This document shows positions 1 through 5,046 of a stretch of DNA of 8,277 nt, one piece after another (the first letter of the stretch is position 1; each line of letters begins with the position of its first letter). The notes beneath the pieces were generated by a model. It searched no databases and was not told where the DNA came from. It saw only the letters and a list, made by a program, of their open reading frames with translations. This DNA is from Acidobacteriota bacterium. GTDB lineage: Bacteria; Acidobacteriota; Terriglobia; Terriglobales; Acidobacteriaceae. Location of the stretch: assembly GCA_019510535.1 (NCBI GenBank), contig JAEKKE010000126.1:1-8277 (forward strand), given 5' to 3'. Made by a program: the position numbers and the translations under genes.

Positions 1-761
1 TCGCCTGCCTCGACGTCCGGGACGGACGCGTCGTCAAAGGTATCCAGTTCGTCGATATCATCGACGCCGGCGATCCGGCAGAGCTGGCGCATCGCCACGC
101 CGCCGCAGGCGCGGATGAGATCGTCTTGCTCGACATCACCGCCACGCACGAAGGCCGCGCCACGCTGATCGACACTGTGCGCCGCGCCGCCTCGCAGCTA
201 TTTATTCCCTTCACCGTCGGCGGCGGCATTCGTTCTGCACAAGAAGCCGAGGCTGTCTTTATCGCGGGCGCGGACAAGATCAGCATCAACTCCGCCGCCA
301 TCGCGCGGCCGGAGCTGATCGGTGAGATCGGCGGAGCCTTCGGTGCACAAGCGGTCGTCGTCGCCATCGATGCTCGCCGCGCTGCTGATTCACCCGATCC
401 AGTGCGCAATGCCGAGGTCTATGTTGCCGGTGGACGCAAACCAACCGGCCGCAAGGTCGTCGATTGGGCGCGAGAGGCCGAAGATCGTGGAGCAGGCGAG
501 ATTCTGCTGACCAGCATGGACTCTGACGGTACTCGCGCGGGCTTCGATTGCGAGCTGACCGCCGCGGTCTCCGAGGCGGTACAGATTCCCGTCATCGCCA
601 GCGGCGGAGCCGGAACAGCACAGCACTTTGCTGATGTCTTTACTCGCGGGAAGGCAGACGCAGCGCTGGCCGCCAGCATCTTTCACTTCGGCGTCACCTC
701 AAGCCGCGCGTTGAAAGAAGAATTGGCGAAGAGCAGCATCCCAATGAGACTCCCCTGCTAA
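1..761 (+). CDS. hisF: Imidazole glycerol phosphate synthase subunit HisF (5' end missing)
   Basis: Cyclase subunit of imidazole glycerol phosphate synthase. With the glutaminase HisH it converts PRFAR plus ammonia to imidazole glycerol phosphate and AICAR, a cytoplasmic step of histidine synthesis. The reading frame is open from base 3 and gives 252 codons before TAA at 759-761. Against the family's usual 253-258 residues, only the first handful are missing. Visible signatures are ACLDVRDGRVVKG at the start, with the first catalytic Asp at 12-14; the first phosphate loop VGGGIR; the second catalytic Asp in VVAIDARR at 369-371; SMDSDGTRAGFD; the second phosphate loop IASGGAG; and the ending ASIFHFG. 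The TTG at 126 is an internal codon, not the start. hisA follows 83 bases downstream, the reverse of the common hisA-hisF order, with a stem-loop repeat between. Identification is secure. Confidence 0.97.
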   Translation, partial: ACLDVRDGRVVKGIQFVDIIDAGDPAELAHRHAAAGADEIVLLDITATHEGRATLIDTVRRAASQLFIPFTVGGGIRSAQEAEAVFIAGADKISINSAAIARPELIGEIGGAFGAQAVVVAIDARRAADSPDPVRNAEVYVAGGRKPTGRKVVDWAREAEDRGAGEILLTSMDSDGTRAGFDCELTAAVSEAVQIPVIASGGAGTAQHFADVFTRGKADAALAASIFHFGVTSSRALKEELAKSSIPMRLPC

Positions 762-769
762 GGGCGCAG

Positions 770-810
770 AAGCAGATCCTTCGCTTCCGCTCAGGATGAC
801 AAAACAAAGA
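770..810 (+). repeat. Stem-loop repeat, copy 1
   Basis: First of four related copies in this window. It has the constant left flank AAGCAG, a stem arm ATCCT (776-780), a 12-base loop, the matching arm AGGAT (793-797), then the constant right flank GACAAAACAAAGA. It begins 8 bases after the hisF stop, so it lies in the hisF-hisA gap on the coding strand. It has no T-tract after the stem, so it is not a standard intrinsic terminator. Confidence 0.75.
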
Positions 811-844
811 GAACAGATTCAAACGTTAGAAAGGCCGTAAAGAC

Positions 845-1540
845 GTGCTGATTCCATCCATTGACCTGATGAACGGAAAGATTGTGCAGCTTCGCCAGGG
901 AGCGGAGCTGAAGCTGAGCTTCGATGACTTCGACTACTGGATCAATCGGTTCAGCAAGTATCCACTGGTGCAGTTGATCGATCTCGACGCAGCCATGCGC
1001 AAAGGCGACAACCGTGCTCTGATCCACGACATCGCGAAGCGCCTGCCAGTGCAGGTTGGCGGCGGCATCCGTACCGCCGACGATGCCCGCGCGCTGCTCG
1101 ACAGCGGAGCCAAGCGTGTGATCTTTGGCAGCTCGCTCTTCAACACCGAGCCGGACGCCAAGCCTGATCAGTTGATTCGCAAAGACTTTGCCGCCTCGCT
1201 GCAGAAGGAAGTCGGCGAAGAGAACCTGGTCTTCTCTGTCGATACCAAGAACGGCAAGGTTGCGGTGCGCGGATGGCAGGCCAATGTTGACCTGACTCCG
1301 GAAGAGGCCATCACCTGGCTGGAGCCGTACTGCGCCGCCTTCCTCTATACCCATGTCGATACCGAAGGCACCATGCAGGGCTTCCCCATCGACACCGCTG
1401 CCATTCTTCGCGCAACGACAACGAAGCAACTGATCGTCGCCGGGGGTATCCGTTCGAAGCAGGAAGTCGATGATCTCGATGCCTTCGGTGTGGACGCAGT
1501 GGTCGGCATGGCCGTCTACTCAGGAGCGATGGACGCCTGA
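845..1540 (+). CDS. hisA: HisA, ProFAR isomerase (divergent short form)
   Basis: Phosphoribosylformimino-5-aminoimidazole carboxamide ribotide isomerase, which opens the ProFAR ribose ring to give PRFAR, the substrate of HisF/HisH. The start is GTG at 845, with a Shine-Dalgarno AGAAAGG at 828-834 and a 10-base spacer. The protein is 231 residues against about 240-250 usually. The (beta/alpha)8 hallmarks are present: IPSIDLMNGK with catalytic Asp7, RQG, VGGGIRT at 71-77, SVDTKNGKVAVRGW with catalytic Asp133, and the second phosphate loop VAGGIRS at 198-204. Two departures stand out. The stretch after RQG (about 20-45) is shorter and unlike the usual loop. The usual T-D-x-x-x-D-G segment reads THVDTEG (169-175), with His and Glu replacing the Asp residues. 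Both catalytic Asp residues remain, so activity is expected. The next gene follows after 45 bases, suggesting cotranscription. Confidence 0.9.
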   Translation: MLIPSIDLMNGKIVQLRQGAELKLSFDDFDYWINRFSKYPLVQLIDLDAAMRKGDNRALIHDIAKRLPVQVGGGIRTADDARALLDSGAKRVIFGSSLFNTEPDAKPDQLIRKDFAASLQKEVGEENLVFSVDTKNGKVAVRGWQANVDLTPEEAITWLEPYCAAFLYTHVDTEGTMQGFPIDTAAILRATTTKQLIVAGGIRSKQEVDDLDAFGVDAVVGMAVYSGAMDA

Positions 1541-1585
1541 CGCTCGCGGCGGGATGGTGGTCTATGATCAAGGCACGGTTGTGTC

Positions 1586-2140
1586 ATGAAGAAGCTCTAC
1601 TCCAGCGTCTTTCAGACTCCGCTCGGACTGATGATCGCCATGGCCGAAGACAACGGCCTTGTGCTGTTGGAGTTCTATGACCGTCCCGCCCTGCCCACCG
1701 AGGAACACGAACTCCAGAAGCGCTATGGCTACACCATTCTGCCCGGGCGCACACCGCATCACGATGTCATTGAGCGAGAGATAGCGGAGTACTTCGCCTG
1801 CACGTTGCAGGAGTTCACCGCCCCTCTGATTACGCCGGGCACGAGCTTTCAGCTTCGTGTGTGGAATGCCCTGAGGCAGGTTCCCTATGGCACAACCGCC
1901 AGCTACGGTGAGCTTGCGATTGCCGCCGGTACAACTATGGGCGCCTCGCGTGCGGTGGGCGCAGCCAACGGACAGAACCGGCTGGCCGTGGTGATTCCGT
2001 GCCATCGGGTGATCGGCGCTGATGGATCGCTGACCGGATATGGTGGCGGGAAGCATCGCAAGGAGGCGCTCTTGAGGCTCGAGCGTGCCACCAGGTTCGA
2101 TGGCCCTCCGGCTGAGCAGGCGTCGTTGTTTGAAGAGTAA
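1586..2140 (+). CDS. ogt: Methylated-DNA--[protein]-cysteine S-methyltransferase
   Basis: Suicide DNA-repair protein that moves the alkyl group from O6-alkylguanine (and O4-alkylthymine) in DNA to its own cysteine. The protein is 184 residues, usual for Ogt or the Ada C-terminal half. Residues 1-80 match the small N-terminal methyltransferase domain. From about 87 comes the DNA-binding domain with its helix-turn-helix (FQLRVWNALRQVPYGTTASYGELA), then the arginine-finger/asparagine-hinge region ASRAVGAANGQN. The active site is IPCHRVIG, with nucleophile Cys139, His140 and Arg141. It is followed by GYGGGKHRKEALLRLE, with the conserved Glu166. The start is ATG 1586 with a weak AAGG about 12 bases upstream. 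It lies 45 bases after hisA on the same strand and is probably read through from it; no functional link to histidine synthesis is known. There is no Ada-type N-terminal metal-binding domain. Confidence 0.95.
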   Translation: MKKLYSSVFQTPLGLMIAMAEDNGLVLLEFYDRPALPTEEHELQKRYGYTILPGRTPHHDVIEREIAEYFACTLQEFTAPLITPGTSFQLRVWNALRQVPYGTTASYGELAIAAGTTMGASRAVGAANGQNRLAVVIPCHRVIGADGSLTGYGGGKHRKEALLRLERATRFDGPPAEQASLFEE

Positions 2141-2203
2141 AAGTCAAAAGTTGAAGAGTTCATGCATGGCAGCTCGAGTGTCTCGCCCCTTTATACAAAG
2201 GCA

Positions 2204-2233
2204 AAGCAGATCCCTACGGGATGACAAAAAAGA
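2204..2233 (+). repeat. Stem-loop repeat, copy 2 (short-loop form)
   Basis: Second copy of the repeat: AAGCAG flank, perfect stem ATCCC (2210-2214) with GGGAT (2218-2222) around a three-base TAC loop, then GACAAAAAAGA. It lies 63 bases after the ogt stop and 30 bases before the next gene. A weak separate hairpin, CCTTT-ATAC-AAAGG, sits just upstream at 2188-2201. The run of A after the stem is the wrong base for a terminator on this strand. Confidence 0.75.
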
Positions 2234-2263
2234 TGGTGTGGCATCAGCTACACTCGCTTCACC

Positions 2264-3481
2264 ATGCGGAAGCTGATCCTGCTGCTGAGTTTTGTCACAC
2301 CGCTCTTTGCGCAACACCCGGAAGACACCACGCCTGACCGTCCACCTTCGATCGTCTATGACCAGACGATGCATCCCTTCGATACCACCCGCGCCGATGC
2401 GAATAACTGGTCGGAGACAGAACTGGCGGCACTTGGCACCGCTGTCCACGACGCCAGCCGCGAGTGCGAACGGCTGGAGAAGACAGCCTACGAAGGCGAG
2501 GAACTCTTCTCGCTCGCCCGTCTCTGTGGCGTGGGGCTGAACTGGCCCGGAGCGTATTCGGCATCAGTCCGCTATGTGCGCGTGGAAGACGGTAAACCTG
2601 CACCGGCGCACGTGGCACAGGGCTACTATCTGCTGGTGCAGTCGCTTCTGAACCTGCAGCGGCTTTCCGATGTCATCGGGACCCTCGATGAGCTTTCGAA
2701 GAAGCTGCCGTTAAATGCGCAGACCGTCGCGGTCTTCGATCTTGCTATCGATGGACTTTCAGTACCGCGGTTGGACTTCGCACTGAAGGCAGCCGCCACC
2801 TACCAGCCCCTGCTGCTGGAGTGCATTCACAACCCGTGCGATGGTCTATCCCCCACGCAGGCACAGGTGCGCGCCTACACCAATCTCTCGCTGCTTCGGA
2901 ACGCGCAGAAGATTCCCGACGCGAATACAGGACTCGCAGCGCTGGACGCCGTCATCGCAGAACATAAGACTTCGCCGAGCCCGGCCGAGACTTATGTTGC
3001 GGACATGGCCAGGCAACGGTACCTCGCGCTTGAAAAGCCATTTCCGAAAGCTACGCTGCTTCCCCGCTCTAAGGGAAATACCGGTAACAGCATCTATACC
3101 GCGCCTGCGGCGAGCGCGAATCTCTATCTCTTTGTCCCGGAGACATGCGGCGGTTGCAAAGCATTACTTCAGCAAGCAGGCGTGATATCGAAGGGCCTGA
3201 ATGAACGAGCTTCGGTTCGCATTGCGCTGTTGCATTCGGAGATCCCGGCGGATCCTGCTGCGCTGCAGCCTCTTTCCTCCTTCTCAGCAGCGCTGGTTCC
3301 GGAGGAGTTTGTTCGCGGATTGGGGATCACCGATACTCCCGCAATCGTTGTCACCGATAAACAGAATCAGGTGCGGTTTATCAGCAGCGTTGATACGAAC
3401 TGGTTTATAGCGAACGGGCGTGCGCTGCTAGTGCTGGATCGGGTTGTTGGGGATCAGGAGACGGAAAAGCCGAGCAAATGA
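2264..3481 (+). CDS. Exported protein with C-terminal thioredoxin-like domain
   Basis: I do not recognise a named family for this 405-residue protein. It begins with a clear signal peptide, MRKLILLLSFVTPLFA followed by QHPED, so it should be exported, with likely cleavage after residue 16. Residues about 50-265 are rich in amphipathic helices with TPR-like spacing (for example around 115-150 and 155-185) and hold Cys68, Cys88, Cys187 and Cys192. Residues about 284-392 look like a thioredoxin fold: a hydrophobic strand LYLFV, then TCGGCK (Cys295/Cys298), and GITDTPAIVVTD, where Thr358-Pro359 fits the cis-proline opposite the CxxC, followed by a strand with QVRFI. A periplasmic thiol-disulfide or redox-partner role is inferred. 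The start is ATG 2264 with no recognisable Shine-Dalgarno and no in-frame alternative nearby. It converges with the - strand VWFA gene. Presence and frame are secure; function is not. Confidence 0.72.
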   Translation: MRKLILLLSFVTPLFAQHPEDTTPDRPPSIVYDQTMHPFDTTRADANNWSETELAALGTAVHDASRECERLEKTAYEGEELFSLARLCGVGLNWPGAYSASVRYVRVEDGKPAPAHVAQGYYLLVQSLLNLQRLSDVIGTLDELSKKLPLNAQTVAVFDLAIDGLSVPRLDFALKAAATYQPLLLECIHNPCDGLSPTQAQVRAYTNLSLLRNAQKIPDANTGLAALDAVIAEHKTSPSPAETYVADMARQRYLALEKPFPKATLLPRSKGNTGNSIYTAPAASANLYLFVPETCGGCKALLQQAGVISKGLNERASVRIALLHSEIPADPAALQPLSSFSAALVPEEFVRGLGITDTPAIVVTDKQNQVRFISSVDTNWFIANGRALLVLDRVVGDQETEKPSK

Positions 3482-3486
3482 TCGCT

Positions 3487-3535
3487 TCTTTGTTTGTCAT
3501 TTCGTAGCGACCGAAGGAAGCGGAGAAATCTGCTT
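3487..3535 (-). repeat. Stem-loop repeat, copy 3 (inverted, long-loop form)
   Basis: Third copy, on the opposite strand. Read on the - strand it has flank AAGCAG, stem ATTTC, a 21-base loop containing CGCTTCC (also in the copy 1 loop), stem GAAAT, then GACAAACAAAGA. On the + strand the arms are 3499-3503 and 3525-3529. It starts 5 bases after the stop of the thioredoxin-like gene. It pairs with copy 4 as the left end of a composite inverted-repeat element. Confidence 0.72.
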
Positions 3536-3736
3536 TTCTCTTCGACCAGACAGAGTTCTATCGATCGGGCCTTCAGCCCTCTTTTCCTGGACGGCCTGGA
3601 ATCTGGTGCGTTGCCACAGGCTGGTATAGAGCGCGCCTTTCCACCCCAATGAAGAAGTACATTGGAGACCCCGGCCTTCAGCGCTTAAGTACCGTTGCAC
3701 GCTATAAAAGCAGATCCCTGCGGGATGACAAACAAA
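3489..3736. repeat. Composite inverted-repeat (MITE/BIME-like) element filling the convergent gap
   Basis: The gene-free stretch between the two convergent genes is almost entirely one structured element. Its ends are exact inverted repeats: TTTGTTTGTCAT (3489-3500) matches ATGACAAACAAA (3725-3736), and ATCTGCTTTT (3528-3537) matches AAAAGCAGAT (3706-3715). Inside are a hairpin GGGC-CTTCA-GCCC (3567-3579), a second copy of GGCCTTCAGC (3568-3577 and 3673-3682), and an inverted repeat CCAATG (3646-3651) / CATTGG (3660-3665). I see no target-site duplication and no transposase. Short open frames here resemble no protein. It could act as a bidirectional transcription or mRNA-end structure, but that is inference. 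Confidence 0.6.
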
Positions 3737-3740
3737 AGGA
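3708..3740 (+). repeat. Stem-loop repeat, copy 4 (short-loop form)
   Basis: Fourth copy: AAGCAG, perfect stem ATCCC (3714-3718) and GGGAT (3722-3726) with loop TGC, then GACAAACAAAAGGA. It differs from copy 2 only at one loop base within the stem-loop. It ends 10 bases before the last base of the - strand VWFA gene, and points toward that gene's 3' end. It is the right end of the composite element. Confidence 0.75.
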
Positions 3741-3750
3741 CAGTGATTCT

Positions 3751-4803
3751 CTAGTCCTTCGCCGCTTCGTCGATGGCGTAATAACCGCGGCGCGCCTGGA
3801 TCTTCAACCCTTTGCCACAGTCGATCTCCTGCTTGCGGAAGGTGCCGTCGAGCTTCAGATTGCTAGGCGTATAGCTCATGAGGTATTGCGTACGGAGCTC
3901 GTCGCTGATCTGCGTGAACGCATCCTTCAGTTTCTTGCCGTTGGAGCCGACATCGATCATGCGACCGCCACTCTCTTCGGCCAGCTTCTTCATGTAGCCG
4001 CCGCCACCGCCGCCAAACGTAATGCCGCCGTTGGTATAGAAACTGCGGTCTTCCACCAGAATGACGTAGACGATGGCGTTGGCCTTCTGTGCGGCTTCGA
4101 TAGTGGACTTCAGCGTCTCCTGGCTGCCCTGGTCAACGCCGTCGGTCAACATGACGACTACCTTACGGCCCGCCTCAGGGCGCAGCTTATCGTGCGCCGC
4201 CAGATAGACCGCGTCATAGAGCAATGTGCCGCGCGGGTTGCTGGTTGGTACCGGGCCGCCGCCAATGCCGGGGATACCGCCGGAGGAAGACGAAGTATTG
4301 ATCTGGGCCTTGCGGATCTGGCGGTCAAGCTCACGTTGATTGTTGGTGTAGTCCGCCAGCAGGTCGACGTTCACGTCGAAGGTGATGAGGAAGGCCTCAT
4401 CCTTCGGCGTGAGGACATCTTTCAGGAACTCTGAGCCGGCTTCCTGTTCCATCGGCAGCATACGCTCCATGCTGCCCGAGGTATCGAGCAGGATGCCGAT
4501 CGTCAGCGGAAGGCTCTTTTCCGTGGTGAAGTTCTTGATGGTCTGTGGATTGCCGTCTTCGCGGACGGTGCACGCATCCTTGGTCAGGTCAGTCACGAAT
4601 CCGCTCTTATCGCGGACGGAGAAGTAGGTGTTCACCAGGTTGACGTTCACCCGGAGAGTGGGCTGGGCGTCGGTAACCTCTTGTGCGGTGTTCGGGGCAG
4701 AGCTCATGGGCGGAGCACCGCCGGGGGACGGAGCCTCCTGAGCGAGCGCCGCGGCGCACGTCAGGCTCAACACTGCTGCAACACACCACTTCATTCGCTG
4801 CAT
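3751..4803 (-). CDS. Exported VWFA-related acidobacterial domain protein, intact MIDAS
   Basis: A 350-residue secreted or periplasmic protein of the VWFA-related acidobacterial family (TIGR03436-like, by recollection). A signal peptide ends at AALAQ (about residue 21), followed by a Pro/Ala/Ser linker to about 47. A short beta domain (LRVNVNLVNTYFSVRDKSG ... REDGNPQTI) precedes the von Willebrand A fold. The metal-ion-dependent adhesion site is complete: DTSGS at 107-111, Thr193 in RGTLLYDA, and Asp221 in LTDGVD. Gly-rich loops at 175-183 and 264-269 interrupt the fold. The C-terminal block LRTQYLMSYTPSN ... IQARRGYY is a family signature. Such proteins are presumed to mediate metal-dependent protein binding; the partner is unknown. 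The ATG at 4803 is chosen because AAGGA (4812-4808) lies 4 bases upstream; a second ATG at codon 4 is possible. The paralogue at 5047 is divergent, and a twin-hairpin leader lies just upstream. Confidence 0.9.
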   Translation of the reverse strand: MQRMKWCVAAVLSLTCAAALAQEAPSPGGAPPMSSAPNTAQEVTDAQPTLRVNVNLVNTYFSVRDKSGFVTDLTKDACTVREDGNPQTIKNFTTEKSLPLTIGILLDTSGSMERMLPMEQEAGSEFLKDVLTPKDEAFLITFDVNVDLLADYTNNQRELDRQIRKAQINTSSSSGGIPGIGGGPVPTSNPRGTLLYDAVYLAAHDKLRPEAGRKVVVMLTDGVDQGSQETLKSTIEAAQKANAIVYVILVEDRSFYTNGGITFGGGGGGYMKKLAEESGGRMIDVGSNGKKLKDAFTQISDELRTQYLMSYTPSNLKLDGTFRKQEIDCGKGLKIQARRGYYAIDEAAKD

Positions 4804-4812
4804 ATCATCCTT

Positions 4813-4870
4813 TTAGACGCCGTTTTCACCTGTTGGTGCACAGCTTAGGCGCCGTTTTCGCCTGTTGGCG
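4813..4870 (-). promoter_or_regulatory. Tandem twin hairpins in the leader of the - strand VWFA gene
   Basis: Two 26-base units, 4813-4838 and 4845-4870, repeat with a 32-base period and differ at only three positions. Each holds a hairpin with the same TGTT loop (+ strand): CACC/GGTG in the first (4827-4838) and TTCGCC/GGCGAA in the second (4857-4872). Two of the three differences form a compensatory pair, A-T to G-C, that preserves the stem. Read on the - strand, the pair ends immediately before the AAGGA and start codon of the VWFA gene. It could be a 5' UTR structure or a tandem operator; the sequence does not decide between them. CTTAG/TTTAG borders each unit. Confidence 0.55.
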
Positions 4871-4887
4871 AACTTAGAGCGTGTCCT

Positions 4888-4932
4888 CAAACTCCCGACG
4901 CCGCAACCCAAAGGACCGTGGCAGGAGTTTTG
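4888..4932. promoter_or_regulatory. Inverted repeat in the divergent VWFA control region
   Basis: Within the 243-base gap between the two divergent genes, AAACTCC (4889-4895) and GGAGTTT (4924-4930) form a 7-base inverted repeat around 28 bases. Allowing one bulged T extends it by two pairs. It could be an operator shared by both genes or chance. I could not place a convincing -35/-10 pair for either gene in this gap; CTATAG occurs at 4976-4981 and 5018-5023 without a suitable partner. Confidence 0.25.
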
Positions 4933-5046
4933 ATGACATGCCCCAGCAACCCCAACCATACTCCAGCGTCAAAAACTATAGAAAGCGGTGACTCCGAATC
5001 ATCGCGCTGGTAGTCTTCTATAGGTAGGAAAGCGAGGCAAGATCAA

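Noticed and set aside
791..1429. A 212-codon open frame on the - strand
   Set aside because: Fully antisense to hisA, which has all family motifs; the frame has no recognisable protein features.
3444..3700. Small open frames on both strands in the convergent gap
   Set aside because: They overlap the palindromic repeat block, lack ribosome sites, and their codons follow the repeat rather than a protein.
770..3740. Stem-loop repeats as intrinsic terminators
   Set aside because: The stems are only 5 bases and are followed by A-rich, not T-rich, sequence in their conserved orientation. Only copies 3 and 4 in the reverse sense have T-runs, and these are interrupted.
3649..4434. A 261-codon open frame on the + strand
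   Set aside because: It starts inside the composite repeat and runs antisense through the VWFA gene, whose frame has a signal peptide, MIDAS motif and family ending. Its translation shows no domain; it is a GC-driven shadow.
4813..4870. The two-unit repeat as a CRISPR fragment
   Set aside because: Only two units, a six-base gap instead of a spacer of about 30 bases, and no cas genes nearby.
4961..5030. A sigma-70 promoter near CTATAG for the second VWFA gene
   Set aside because: Neither CTATAG site has a -35 element at a usual 16-18 base spacing; the support is too weak to annotate.
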